Assembly: GCA_947449765.1 (NCBI GenBank)
Contig: CANFSP010000002.1
Coordinates: 62,001 to 126,000, forward strand
Length of the DNA: 64,000 nt
Source: Actinomycetota bacterium
Lineage (GTDB): Bacteria > Actinomycetota > Actinomycetes > Actinomycetales > Microbacteriaceae
Direction of reading: 5' to 3'
The notes under the pieces were generated by a model that did no database searches, was not told where the DNA came from, and saw only the letters and a program-made list of their open reading frames with translations. A program made the position numbers and the translations under genes. Positions within the stretch are counted from its first letter, which is position 1. Each line of letters opens with the position of its first letter. Shown piece after piece: positions 39,653 to 48,711 of the stretch.

Positions 39653-41812
39653 ATGAGCACGCTGGTGTTGCCGAATGGTGAAGAGGCGCTTGATGCCGAG
39701 CAGCTCGAGACGCTCATTGACTCCGTGCGCAACGTCTGCGCCGGACTGTGGCCAGACGCAACAACCGCGGCTACCGGTGACGTGACCCAATTGTGGGATG
39801 CCGCGGTGCGACAAGGATGGACCGAACTCGGGAGCCCCGAGTTTCTCATGGTGGTGATTGTCATTCAGGCGGAGCTTGGGCGCCATGCCGCTCCACTGCC
39901 CGTGGTAGACGCGTTTCTCGCGTCACTCGTCGCCCAGATACACGGCGACGACGACGTGGTAGCTGGTATATCCGATGGGCGCATCAAACCCGTGATCGCG
40001 CATCCGTCGAATGCGGCCTTTCGCACTGAAGGAGTGTTCCGACACGTCGAAGCCGCGAACGCGGCAACACATCTTCTTGTCGCCGACCCCACGACACTCA
40101 CCGCCCAGTGGTTCGAGCTGAGTGATGCTGAGATCATCTCTCTGCCGGGTCTCGCGTCACCGTCGTGGTCAGAGGTTCGCGTCACAACTGCCCCAGAGTG
40201 GTCGGTTGACCTCAAGGTTTTTCCCGACTTCTTCCGGATTCGACGACTTGGACTAGCGGCCCGGGCAAGCGCTGCCGCGAGACGCACCTACGAGTATGCG
40301 CATGAACACGCCACCGTGCGGAAACAATTCGGCAAGACAATCGGATCTTTTCAGGCCGTGTCACATCGGTTGGTCAATTCAGCTATTGCGTTAACTGCGG
40401 CTGAGGAACTTCTCGCTCACGTCGGCGAGCTCTACTCGGCTCAAGACCCATCATGGGTGCTCGCAAGCGAAATCTACATCGAATTTGTCGAAGCCAAACT
40501 TGCCGGAATCCAATTCGACTCGCACCACACGCTCGCGGCCATCGGCTATTTCGACGAAAGTGCTGCACCGTGGCTGTTTCGCCGAGCACACGCTGACCTC
40601 GCGCAACTTTCTGCGCTCGACTCGAACCATAGCGTCGGCGAGTATTTGCTCCACGACGGCATGAGCTTGCCGGAATACGACCGTGGAGCCAAGGCTGCAT
40701 CCATCAGGGAACAAGTCTTTGAGGCATTTCGACCATGGATGAATGGCCCACCGGCGCATCTTCACGTGTGGGATGACAGGGCTCGCGAGGTGCTGCGCGA
40801 ACGAGGATGGATAGGTGTCGGCTGGCCTACCGAATTCGGTGGCGCTGGCTGGGACGTGAGCTCCGTCATGGCGTTCTCGGAAGCGATTGCCTATGTGGCA
40901 CCGCCGGTTGGAAATATCTGGATGGGGATCAATTCCATCGCGCCCATGGTTATGAAAGTGGGTTCTCCGCAACTGCGGCAACTCGTCGTGGACGAAGTAA
41001 AAAAGGGCGACTTGTCCATTGCCCTGGGGTACTCCGAACCCGAGGCGGGTTCAGATTTAGCTTCTCTCACGACTCGCGCCGAACGTGTCGAGGGCGGGTG
41101 GAAGATCAATGGTCAGAAGATGTGGGGAACATGCTTTCCTGACTCACGATGGGTCGTTCTCGCGGCACGAACCAACCCGCAGGCTACGGTTCCGCATGCC
41201 GGCATCAGTTTGTTCCTCGTCGACACCGATTCTCCGGGCATTTCGGTGAGTCCACACACCTCGTTGGGGGGTGATGTGTCGGCAACAACATTCTGGGACG
41301 ATGTCTTCGTTCCTGACTCCCGTCTCATCGGTGAGGAAAATGAGGGATGGGCGGCCTTGATGACCGCACTTGCGAGCGAGCGGGTACTCATCGGCGCTGC
41401 CGTCATGCGCACGCACCGAGCATTCGATCGGTTACTCGGGCTCTTGCGAGCTCAACCTGAGGCGGTCATTCCACGACGTCGGGCACAATACGTGAGCGAG
41501 ATCGGTCGTCTCGCAATCGAGCTTCAGGCAGCACGTGCGCTCGTCAATCGAGCCGTTCGCGAAATTACCTCCGGCGCGAGTGGCTCGGCACCGATGGCAA
41601 AAATAGCAGCCACCGAAATGGCTGAAAATCTCAATGCCACCGCCGTGGCTTTGTTGGGCCCAGACGCGCTCTATGGATGGGGTGTGGAGGGGGCGTCGGG
41701 CGACGGTTATTTCGAGGATGGCCTGCGCGTATCCATGATGGGTGTCATCGCGGGAGGAACCGGAGACATTCAGCGAAACATGCTCGCCCGCACACTAGGA
41801 CTCCCGAAGTAG
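39653..41812 (+). CDS. Tandem-domain acyl-CoA dehydrogenase
   Basis: This 719-residue protein is built from two acyl-CoA dehydrogenase modules. Residues about 1-350 are a reduced module with the C-terminal helical bundle pattern (ASAAARRTYEYAHEHATVRKQFGKTIGSFQAVSHRL). Residues about 360-719 form a complete catalytic module, with LGYSEPEAGSDLASL and the ending GVIAGGTGDIQRNMLARTLGLPK. Fused enzymes of this kind occur in steroid and aryl side-chain oxidation. The ETF subunits downstream would receive its electrons, and nearby hydroxycinnamoyl-CoA metabolism suggests desaturation of dihydrocinnamoyl-CoA-type thioesters. The ATG at 39653 has AAGG 9 bases upstream; a GTG two codons earlier is the alternative. 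Confidence 0.9.
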   Translation: MSTLVLPNGEEALDAEQLETLIDSVRNVCAGLWPDATTAATGDVTQLWDAAVRQGWTELGSPEFLMVVIVIQAELGRHAAPLPVVDAFLASLVAQIHGDDDVVAGISDGRIKPVIAHPSNAAFRTEGVFRHVEAANAATHLLVADPTTLTAQWFELSDAEIISLPGLASPSWSEVRVTTAPEWSVDLKVFPDFFRIRRLGLAARASAAARRTYEYAHEHATVRKQFGKTIGSFQAVSHRLVNSAIALTAAEELLAHVGELYSAQDPSWVLASEIYIEFVEAKLAGIQFDSHHTLAAIGYFDESAAPWLFRRAHADLAQLSALDSNHSVGEYLLHDGMSLPEYDRGAKAASIREQVFEAFRPWMNGPPAHLHVWDDRAREVLRERGWIGVGWPTEFGGAGWDVSSVMAFSEAIAYVAPPVGNIWMGINSIAPMVMKVGSPQLRQLVVDEVKKGDLSIALGYSEPEAGSDLASLTTRAERVEGGWKINGQKMWGTCFPDSRWVVLAARTNPQATVPHAGISLFLVDTDSPGISVSPHTSLGGDVSATTFWDDVFVPDSRLIGEENEGWAALMTALASERVLIGAAVMRTHRAFDRLLGLLRAQPEAVIPRRRAQYVSEIGRLAIELQAARALVNRAVREITSGASGSAPMAKIAATEMAENLNATAVALLGPDALYGWGVEGASGDGYFEDGLRVSMMGVIAGGTGDIQRNMLARTLGLPK

Positions 41813-41843
41813 TTCGGTTCACACATCGCTGTGAGAGGAAGAA

Positions 41844-42617
41844 ATGAAGATATTAGTACTGGTTAAAGAGGTGCCGGATACGTATGGTGACCGCACGCTT
41901 AATCTGACGACCGGACTCGCACAGCGCGATGCCAGCGACAAGGTGCTCGACGAGATTGGCGAACGCGCGATCGAGGCTGCTGTCTCGTTCGCCGAAACGC
42001 ATCCTCAGACTGAAGTTGTTGTTCTGTCAGTCGGGCCAGAGTCGGTACCCACATCGCTTCGCAAGGGTTTGGCGATGGGAGCAGACCGGGCCGTGCACGT
42101 TCTTGACGATCGGATGCGCGGGGCTGACCTCACGCTCACGGCAGAGGTTCTTGCCGCATCGGCGCACAAAGTTGGTTTTGACCTCATCGTGACCGGTGAC
42201 CTCTCCACGGATGGTGTGGGCGGTGTCATCCCGGCGATGTTGGCAGAGCTCTTGGGCTTGCCCCACCTGACAAACCTCACGGAACTCACCATTGGTGAGT
42301 CGAGCGTACGGGGCGTTCGGGATTCCGACACCGGTGTGATGCAGATTAGTGCGCCGCTTCCGGCTATTGCCTCGATCACGGATCGCCTGCCGGATCCGCG
42401 TTTTCCGAGCTTCAAAGGAATTGTCGCCGCGAAAAAGAAGCCGTGCGAGACGCTCACACTCGATGACCTCGGCGTCGACGTATCGGCAGAGAAACCTCGA
42501 TCCATCATTATTTCCCTCAGCGAAAAGCCTGCTCGAGGTGCTGGCGTCACCATCGTGGATGACGGCCAAGCGGGCCAGAGTATTGCTGACTTCCTCGTTG
42601 AAAACAGATTGGTATAG
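41844..42617 (+). CDS. etfB: Electron transfer flavoprotein beta subunit
   Basis: This 257-residue soluble protein has the ETF-beta N-terminus MKILVLVKEVPDTYGD, the VLDEIGERAIEAAV helix, DLIVTGDLSTDGVGGVIPAMLAELLG with the AMP-site pattern, and LPAIASITDRLPDPRFPSFKGIVAAKKK. It partners with ETF-alpha, encoded 10 bases downstream, to accept electrons from the acyl-CoA dehydrogenase 31 bases upstream. The set is probably a dedicated copy rather than the housekeeping ETF, since it is embedded in the aryl side-chain operon. AGAGGAAG precedes the ATG. Confidence 0.93.
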   Translation: MKILVLVKEVPDTYGDRTLNLTTGLAQRDASDKVLDEIGERAIEAAVSFAETHPQTEVVVLSVGPESVPTSLRKGLAMGADRAVHVLDDRMRGADLTLTAEVLAASAHKVGFDLIVTGDLSTDGVGGVIPAMLAELLGLPHLTNLTELTIGESSVRGVRDSDTGVMQISAPLPAIASITDRLPDPRFPSFKGIVAAKKKPCETLTLDDLGVDVSAEKPRSIIISLSEKPARGAGVTIVDDGQAGQSIADFLVENRLV

Positions 42618-42627
42618 GTGAAGAGTC

Positions 42628-43608
42628 GTGTCTCAATTCCCATCGGATTCGATCCTTGTCCTTGCTGACGTAACCCCGCTCGGGGAGCTGTCGTCGAGCG
42701 TTGCCGCCGTGATTGGTGAGGCCAGCACCATTGGCACTCCGGTGCTCGTCGTCGTCGCTCAACCGGGTCTCGCTGAGCGACTCAGTGAAGCTGCCGGCGC
42801 GGCGGGTGCGCCTCACGTACTTCTTTACGAGCAGGAGTCGACAGCGCTCACCACACCCGTGTTGGAGGCTCTCGTTGACGCGACAGAGCGTGTGAATCCG
42901 GGAGCGGTTCTGATTTCGCACTCGATTGAGGGAAAAGACGTGGCTGGACGTTTTGCCGCTCGAACCGGGAACGCTCTCGCCGTTGATGTTGTCGCGGTAG
43001 GTCGCGACGACGAGGGAGTGTTCGCCCACCACTCGGTTTACGGCGGCTCCTACGAAGTTGACTCAGCTGTCACATTCGGAACGCCTGTGATCACACAGCG
43101 TCAAGGCGCGAGCGAGCGTCGGGCAGCCCCTACCCGGGCAGAGGTCCACATGCTCGACGTACCGGTTTCAACCGGACCACAAACGACAATTGAGGCTTTT
43201 GAACCAGCTGAAGCGACCTCGTCCCGACCTGAGCTGAGGGGTGCGTCGAAAGTCGTGGCCGGTGGCAGGGGACTCGGTTCCGCGGAGAACTTTAGGTTGG
43301 TCGAGCAACTCGCCGACGCTCTCGGTGCCGCCGTCGGCGCCTCGCGGGCAGCCGTTGACGCGGGCTACATCGGAGCGAGTCATCAGGTCGGACAAACCGG
43401 TGTCTCGGTATCGCCACAGCTGTACGTTGCCATGGGTATCTCCGGAGCAATCCAGCACAGGGCCGGTATGCAGACAGCCAAGACCATCGTGGCGATAAAC
43501 AAGGATGCCGATGCCCCCATCTTCGAGGTCGCAGATTTTGGCGTGGTCGGGGATGTTTTCACCATCGTCCCACAGCTCATTTCGGCTTTGGAGGCTCGAG
43601 ATAAATGA
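42628..43608 (+). CDS. etfA: Electron transfer flavoprotein alpha subunit
   Basis: This 326-residue protein has a GTG start. The C-terminal FAD domain is clear: [59 protein letters not shown] and [24 protein letters not shown]. These contain the conserved Arg/Ser/Thr contacts to FAD. The N-terminal domain is more divergent. The stop overlaps the start of the membrane cytochrome gene by 4 bases (ATGA). This coupling is notable because ETF normally hands electrons to an ETF:quinone oxidoreductase, and no such enzyme is encoded nearby. Confidence 0.93.
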   Translation: MSQFPSDSILVLADVTPLGELSSSVAAVIGEASTIGTPVLVVVAQPGLAERLSEAAGAAGAPHVLLYEQESTALTTPVLEALVDATERVNPGAVLISHSIEGKDVAGRFAARTGNALAVDVVAVGRDDEGVFAHHSVYGGSYEVDSAVTFGTPVITQRQGASERRAAPTRAEVHMLDVPVSTGPQTTIEAFEPAEATSSRPELRGASKVVAGGRGLGSAENFRLVEQLADALGAAVGASRAAVDAGYIGASHQVGQTGVSVSPQLYVAMGISGAIQHRAGMQTAKTIVAINKDADAPIFEVADFGVVGDVFTIVPQLISALEARDK

Positions 43609-44672
43609 GTACTGACGGGATGCCTTCACGCAGGCAAGGTTTGCCTCGGAGCCCGCAGGGCGAGGCCTCTCCCTCGCCTGCCGCATCAGAACCTCTGGTG
43701 CCGGCGACAGTCTCAGCTCAACCCACAAGTGAGCAGTCACAGCCTTCTGAAAAACCACTGCCGCCCCGCAAAACGCCTCTTCCCTCGCGCCGTCCGGCCG
43801 TTCGTACCTCATTGACGGTACTAGTTGTCGCGGTGCTGGCCGCTGCTGTGGTGCTGGTCGCACAATTCATTTCTGGACTAAGCGCGGTCCGGGAGTTTAT
43901 GGACCGCTTTCCCGGAGTGACCGCCTTGCCCGAGGGTGCACCTGTGGGGCTTCCCGTGTGGCTGGGTTGGCAGCACTTCTTCAACGTTTTTCTCATGGTG
44001 CTCATCATTCGCACGGGTTGGAGAGTCAGAACAGAGCAGCGTCCCACGGTGTTTTGGACACCCCGTTGGCGATGGATGGGCTCCGCGAAAGTCTCACTCA
44101 ACATCTGGTTCCACCAGGGGTTGGATGCCCTGTGGGTGCTGAACGGAGTCGTCTTCATCGTCTTGCTGATCGTGACCGGGCAGTGGATGCGCATCGTTCC
44201 AACCAGTTGGAACATCTTTCCGAACGCTCTTTCCGCGGCGATTCAGTATGCAAGCTTTAACTGGCCCACGGAAAACGGATGGCTGAACTACAACAGTTTG
44301 CAGACGCTCGCCTATTTTGTGACGGTATTCCTCGCAGCTCCCCTCGCCATCGTCACCGGTGTGCGACTCTCCGGGCTATGGCCCTCTGGATCGACGCGTC
44401 TCAATCGTTGGTATCCCATCGAGGTTGCCCGCCGCATCCATCTTCCCGTAATGATCTATTTTGTGGTCTTCATCATTGTCCACGTCGTGCTGGTGCTGAC
44501 CACTGGAGCGTTGCGAAATCTCAACCATATGTACGCAAGCCAAAACGATGTCAGCTGGTGGGGATTCGGAATCTTCATGCTGTCACTTCTTGTGATTTGC
44601 GCTGCGTGGTTTGCGGCCCGTCCGCTCGTCATTGCGCCGATAGCCCGCGTCTTCGGAAAAGTCGGGCGGTGA
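43605..44672 (+). CDS. Membrane cytochrome b-like electron carrier
   Basis: This 355-residue protein has a Pro/Ser-rich cytoplasmic N-terminus (about 1-65) and then about five to six membrane spans. Histidines suited to two b-type hemes lie in [37 protein letters not shown] and [13 protein letters not shown]. The pattern resembles cytochrome b561 and formate-dehydrogenase/Ni-Fe-hydrogenase gamma subunits. It is translationally coupled to ETF-alpha and precedes an FMN 2-hydroxyacid dehydrogenase by 7 bases. The natural reading is that it passes electrons from ETF or from the FMN enzyme to the quinone pool. I know of no characterised complex with this composition. Confidence 0.75.
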   Translation: MSTDGMPSRRQGLPRSPQGEASPSPAASEPLVPATVSAQPTSEQSQPSEKPLPPRKTPLPSRRPAVRTSLTVLVVAVLAAAVVLVAQFISGLSAVREFMDRFPGVTALPEGAPVGLPVWLGWQHFFNVFLMVLIIRTGWRVRTEQRPTVFWTPRWRWMGSAKVSLNIWFHQGLDALWVLNGVVFIVLLIVTGQWMRIVPTSWNIFPNALSAAIQYASFNWPTENGWLNYNSLQTLAYFVTVFLAAPLAIVTGVRLSGLWPSGSTRLNRWYPIEVARRIHLPVMIYFVVFIIVHVVLVLTTGALRNLNHMYASQNDVSWWGFGIFMLSLLVICAAWFAARPLVIAPIARVFGKVGR

Positions 44673-44679
44673 GGCGCGC

Positions 44680-45885
44680 ATGAATCTACGTGAAATATTT
44701 TCGCTCGTCAGGTTTCAGAAACCACAGTTTTCTCCCACGGCTAGGCGCCTCGCACGCAGTCACGACATCGCGAGTTTGCGTCGTGCTGCGCGAAAGGCTC
44801 TTCCCAGACCGGTGTTTGACTACGTCGACGGCGGGGCAGACGACGAGATCAGCATGGAAGCGAATGAGTACGCATTCAGGCGACGCCGATTCATTCCGCG
44901 GGCATTGACCGGAGTGGCCACAGTGGATTCATCTACTTCGGTGTTCGGACAAACGTGCGAGATACCGTTGATACTGGCACCCACCGGTTTGACCCAGATG
45001 ATGCACGCGACCGGTGAAAAAGCTGTCGCGCGCTCCGCGAAAAAGCACGGCTTGCCGTACACGTTGTCGACGCTTGGCACGACGTCCATCGCGGACCTCG
45101 CCGCGAGCGAACACGGTGACCTCTGGTTTCAGCTTTATGTGGGCAAAGATCGACAACGAAGCTTGGCTTTGGTTGATGAAGCGCAGGCGCACGGATACGC
45201 CGTTCTCGTTATCGCCGTTGATACTCCGGTTTCCGGACGTCGCCTTCGCGATCTGAGGAACGGGCTCACCTTGCCACCGGCACTGAACGCGAAGAGCATC
45301 GCGGGCATTGCGATCAGACCGGGATACTGGCTTCGTATGCTCACGAGCCCCGGTATGTCCTTCGAGAATCTGAAAGATCCTGGCTCAACGGTTCGCGGAT
45401 TAAGTGGAGCCGCTGCGTGGTTTGACCCGGGAATCAATTGGAAAGATGTCGAGGTCATTCGCAAGCGCTGGAAAGGAAAGCTCATTCTCAAGGGCCCACT
45501 CGGCGTTGAGGATGCCCGTCGTGCAGTCACGCTTGGCGTGGACGGTATTCAGCTCTCCAACCATGGCGGTCGTCAATTAGACCGAACTCAAGCGCCTCTC
45601 GAGTTGCTCCCGAAGATTCGCGCTGCTGTGGGTCCGAAAATCACATTGATCGTCGATTCCGGTATTCGTAGCGGCAGCGACATTGCCATGGCGGTGGCAC
45701 TCGGTGCCGACGCCGCCGCGGTGGGTCGCGCCTATCTCTTCGGACTCATGGCCGGTGGCGAAGCAGGCGTCGATCGCGCCCTCACCATTTTGCGAACTGA
45801 GTTCGTGCGAACCATGCAGCTGCTCGGAGTCACCTCAGTTAAGGCGCTCCGCACAGAAGGTGCCGAGTTGCTCGCGGACGGCTGA
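44680..45885 (+). CDS. FMN-dependent 2-hydroxyacid dehydrogenase (lactate/mandelate type)
   Basis: This 401-residue TIM-barrel flavoprotein has FDYVDGGADDEISM near the N-terminus, PLILAPTGLTQM, DLWFQLYVGKDR, the Lys in GKLILKGPLG and the catalytic His in LSNHGGRQLD, followed by SGIRSGSDIA and AAAVGRAYLFGL. It oxidises 2-hydroxy acids to 2-oxo acids. Lactate, mandelate and related aryl acids are all possible. The window also encodes two benzoylformate-decarboxylase-like enzymes and a mandelamide-hydrolase-like amidase, so an aryl-2-hydroxyacid is favoured. It ends the ETF-cytochrome operon; the membrane cytochrome may be its electron acceptor. Confidence 0.88.
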   Translation: MNLREIFSLVRFQKPQFSPTARRLARSHDIASLRRAARKALPRPVFDYVDGGADDEISMEANEYAFRRRRFIPRALTGVATVDSSTSVFGQTCEIPLILAPTGLTQMMHATGEKAVARSAKKHGLPYTLSTLGTTSIADLAASEHGDLWFQLYVGKDRQRSLALVDEAQAHGYAVLVIAVDTPVSGRRLRDLRNGLTLPPALNAKSIAGIAIRPGYWLRMLTSPGMSFENLKDPGSTVRGLSGAAAWFDPGINWKDVEVIRKRWKGKLILKGPLGVEDARRAVTLGVDGIQLSNHGGRQLDRTQAPLELLPKIRAAVGPKITLIVDSGIRSGSDIAMAVALGADAAAVGRAYLFGLMAGGEAGVDRALTILRTEFVRTMQLLGVTSVKALRTEGAELLADG

Positions 45886-45901
45886 GCCACTCGGCACCTT
45901 C
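45856..45901. terminator. Inverted repeat between convergent genes
   Basis: A 13-base arm (GAAGGTGCCGAGT / ACTCGGCACCTTC) encloses a 20-base loop. One arm lies inside the end of the 2-hydroxyacid dehydrogenase gene and the other in the short gap to the converging monooxygenase. No T-run is present, so a bidirectional terminator function is only probable. Confidence 0.45.
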
Positions 45902-45908
45902 AGCGCGA

Positions 45909-47111
45909 CTACTTGACGACCAACGAGGAGTAGTCAGGCAAATCAACCGTCGGGGGAGCGGGGCGTTCCTTACCGGCGAGCAACTCAGGGTTGCGGAATA
46001 CGGCATTACGCTTTGCCACATCCTCGTCGGTTCGCGGAGCGAGCTGGAAGATCATGCCGGGCACACTCGCTTGGGTACCGGCGATGAACGGGCGGTAGAT
46101 GCGTTCGTATTCAGCAAATGCTGTTTCGTGGTCAGCGTGTTTTGCGAGTTCTCCACCGAGAATGTAGGCGCCAATCATCGAGACAGTGGCTCCCTGACCG
46201 GTGAAGAGCGATGGGCAGTAACCTGCGTCACCAACCAGACCCACGCGACCCTTCGACCAATGCGGAAGGTCGATGTAGTTGGCGGTATCAAAATACACGT
46301 CGTCGCTCGAGCGCATGAGTTCGATCATTTTGGGAACTTCCCAGCCGTAGCCGGCAAATGCCTTGGTGAAGAAGTCCATGGCTTTTTCGTTTTCGCCGAA
46401 GATGTCTTTTGGTGGGGTATCGGTGAGAACGGCGAACATGCCGTGCACCATGCCGGGGTCTTCGGTGGGAAGCATGACGGCCATCTTTCCACCGATGTTC
46501 CAGGACAGGTTTTCGTTGGCGAGTCCGAGGTAGTTGGGCATGGCAAAAAGTGCAAACGCGTAGCCGGTGTAGATTTTGCCCTCGTCGTTTTCTCCGAAGA
46601 CCAACCGTCGCGTGCGTGAGCTGGATCCGTCTGCGCCGATGACCAGATCGAACGTGCGCTTTGCGCCACTGTTGAAGGTGACGTGAGCGCCCTCGGCGTC
46701 ATCCTCAATGGCGACAATGTAGTCATCGTAAATCCACTCAGCCTTGTCGCCGGTCAGATTGATGAGTGCCTTCACGAGCTCACCTCGCGGTAACTCGATG
46801 TCGCGGCCCTCCTCGTCACCGACCATCATGCCAATGTTGAGGCTGCCGACTGTTTCGCCTGCTTCGTCAACGACGGTGAGCTTGTCAATTTGAACATCGC
46901 ATTCCTTGACGAAATCGAGAATGCCCATTTTCTTGGCGACGTCGACAGTGGTTCCTCGCAGGTCGACCGAGTGGCCACCGTCGCGCCACGATTTAGCGCG
47001 CTCGACGACGGTCACCTTGAACCCGTACTGAGTGAGCCAGTAGGCGAGCGACGGCCCGGCGAGGCTCGCGCCCGAAATCAACACTGAACGGTTATTGGCC
47101 TTGCTGCCCAT
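45909..47111 (-). CDS. FAD-dependent monooxygenase (PHBH fold)
   Basis: This 400-residue flavin hydroxylase has the SGASLAGPSLAYWLTQYG ADP-binding loop, which varies from GxGxxG, and the middle VIGADGSSSRTRRLVF motif. The late GRVGLVGDAGYCPSLFTGQGATVSMIGAY FAD contact is also present. It looks like the short group that includes TetX- and PHBH-like enzymes. AAGGAG precedes the ATG. A promoter candidate lies about 100 bases upstream, so it need not depend on the berberine-bridge-like gene before it. Aromatic hydroxylation is likely, with substrate unknown. The Ser/Ala in the dinucleotide loop may affect NAD(P)H or FAD binding. Confidence 0.86.
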   Translation of the reverse strand: MGSKANNRSVLISGASLAGPSLAYWLTQYGFKVTVVERAKSWRDGGHSVDLRGTTVDVAKKMGILDFVKECDVQIDKLTVVDEAGETVGSLNIGMMVGDEEGRDIELPRGELVKALINLTGDKAEWIYDDYIVAIEDDAEGAHVTFNSGAKRTFDLVIGADGSSSRTRRLVFGENDEGKIYTGYAFALFAMPNYLGLANENLSWNIGGKMAVMLPTEDPGMVHGMFAVLTDTPPKDIFGENEKAMDFFTKAFAGYGWEVPKMIELMRSSDDVYFDTANYIDLPHWSKGRVGLVGDAGYCPSLFTGQGATVSMIGAYILGGELAKHADHETAFAEYERIYRPFIAGTQASVPGMIFQLAPRTDEDVAKRNAVFRNPELLAGKERPAPPTVDLPDYSSLVVK

Positions 47112-47213
47112 GACGTTTCTCCTTAGGGTGACGCCTGAGCTGAAGTTGTCACACGTTGCAGCTGCTGCAGGCCATCGACATTGATTGGGTGCCCGTCTCC
47201 GGGAACGATTTTT

Positions 47214-47242
47214 AAGATATTACATTCAGAGGTTTATGCCAA
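47214..47242 (-). promoter_or_regulatory. Candidate promoter of the monooxygenase gene
   Basis: On the minus strand TTGGCA (47242-47237) and TATCTT (47219-47214) are separated by 17 bases, about 100 bases before the start codon. An AAGGCTC/GAGCCTT repeat (47241-47264) just upstream could be a weak terminator of the preceding gene or an operator. Confidence 0.4.
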
Positions 47243-47285
47243 GGCTCGATTTTTTCTGAGCCTTTCCGCCCGCCTCCGTTTGGGC

Positions 47286-48638
47286 CTAAGCCGGTGTGAT
47301 GTTGTGGTTGACCGTCAACAAGTTCTTCGGGTCATACATCGTTTTGATCGAGCGCAAGCGTTTCAGGGTCTCGGGTGGATAGATCCGGTTGAGCATTCCC
47401 TCGCGCTTATCGAAAGCCCAGTTGCCGTACATGCCATTCGTGTAGGGAGCCAGCCACTCCCAGCGCTCGGCAACGGGAGCCGTCGCTTCGTCGGGAGTGT
47501 CTCCCGGAAAGAGCACAGCTGCGACGATGAGGAGGGCAGCATTGCGATACCCGACCGAGGTTGCCTCGGCGGAAACCCGGTTGACCGCGCCCTGAATCCA
47601 ACGAATCATCAAGACCGACATGTCAGCAGCGCGGTTCATCTGCACAATTTTGGTGATGAGCTCGTCGCTGAGCTCGTCGGCGAAGCTGTTGTTGTCGACG
47701 ATGCGTAATCCCACTGGCAAGTGCTCATCCGTGAGCACCTCGTGATACCGCTTCGGAGCGTAGTCGTGAGCAATGACTGTCGGAAGGGCCAGCAAAGGCG
47801 CGATCGCCTGCTGTGCGTCAGGACCATCTGGGCCGCCATAGCAGAAGACGATCACGATGCTCGCGGGCATCACATCGCCCACTGCGGGGCGAGCCATGAG
47901 CGTCGCATTGAGTTTCTCGGGAGCCTGGGTCATCACGTCACGCAGACCTTTTAGCGCTCCGGCGAGGTCGTGGGGGTCGAGGTTGATGGTTCCCGAAACT
48001 ACCCCGTCGACTTTCTGCGCCTGGAACGTGAAATGTGTGACGATGCCGAAATTACCACCGCCGCCGCGAATGGCCCAGAACAAATCAGGGTGCGACGATG
48101 CTGATGCCGTGACGACCTCGCCAGAGAGGAGCACGACCTCGGCTTCGAGCAGGCTGTCAATGGTGAGTCCGTACTGACGAACCATCCAGCCGATGCCGCC
48201 GCCGAGCGCCAATCCACCCACACCCACTTTGATGTTGTCACCGGAGCTGATGGCGAGCTGGTGTGGATCGAGTGCGAGAGCCACCTCACCCCAGCGCGCC
48301 GCGGTTCCGATCCTCACGCGCCCGCCGTCGAGGACCTCGATGCTGTTGAATTCAGCCAGGTCGATGACGAGACCGTCTTCGACGCTCGAGTACGCGGTGT
48401 GACCACCAGAACGAATGGCTATGGTGAGGTTGTGTGCTTCGGCAAACGAGACTGCAGCCGTAATGTCAGCTGCGGATGTCGGACGCACGAGATACGCCGG
48501 TGCAACCCCGTGTGACGAGTGAGTCTCGATGACCTCGGTGAAATCAGGGTGGTCTGGTGTGAAAACTTCGCCGGTGAAGTCAGGAATACGTGACAAAAGA
48601 CTTTCCAATCGTGAGAGATTGTGCTTATCATATGACAA
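47286..48638 (-). CDS. Berberine-bridge-like FAD oxidase
   Basis: This roughly 450-residue FAD-binding PCMH-type oxidoreductase has His80 in IRSGGHTAYS as the probable covalent FAD anchor. The second anchor Cys found in bicovalent members is absent (GDNIKVGVGGLALGGGIG). The C-terminal BBE motif ends in MYDPKNLLTVNHNI. Relatives oxidise sugars, alkaloids or phenolics with O2. The start is uncertain: the best frame begins at a TTG with no visible ribosome site, inside a TGTCATATGATA palindrome, and no ATG is near. A leaderless message or a TTG further in (residue 11) is possible. Confidence 0.83.
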   Translation of the reverse strand: MSYDKHNLSRLESLLSRIPDFTGEVFTPDHPDFTEVIETHSSHGVAPAYLVRPTSAADITAAVSFAEAHNLTIAIRSGGHTAYSSVEDGLVIDLAEFNSIEVLDGGRVRIGTAARWGEVALALDPHQLAISSGDNIKVGVGGLALGGGIGWMVRQYGLTIDSLLEAEVVLLSGEVVTASASSHPDLFWAIRGGGGNFGIVTHFTFQAQKVDGVVSGTINLDPHDLAGALKGLRDVMTQAPEKLNATLMARPAVGDVMPASIVIVFCYGGPDGPDAQQAIAPLLALPTVIAHDYAPKRYHEVLTDEHLPVGLRIVDNNSFADELSDELITKIVQMNRAADMSVLMIRWIQGAVNRVSAEATSVGYRNAALLIVAAVLFPGDTPDEATAPVAERWEWLAPYTNGMYGNWAFDKREGMLNRIYPPETLKRLRSIKTMYDPKNLLTVNHNITPA

Positions 48639-48639
48639 T
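48624..48639. promoter_or_regulatory. Palindromic AT element at the oxidase/amidohydrolase divergence
   Basis: The 12-base core TATCATATGACA (48626-48637) is palindromic apart from one R/Y pair. On the minus strand the stretch reads ATTGTCATATGATAAG, similar to ATTGTCGTATGGTATT upstream of the SDR gene. It overlaps the presumed oxidase start and lies about 75 bases before the amidohydrolase. Confidence 0.4.
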
Positions 48640-48711
48640 AGGTCGTTCGCTGACTAGAGTTTGATACACAATGCTGGCGCGATTAACAAAATTGTCAGGG
48701 AGGACAAAGCA

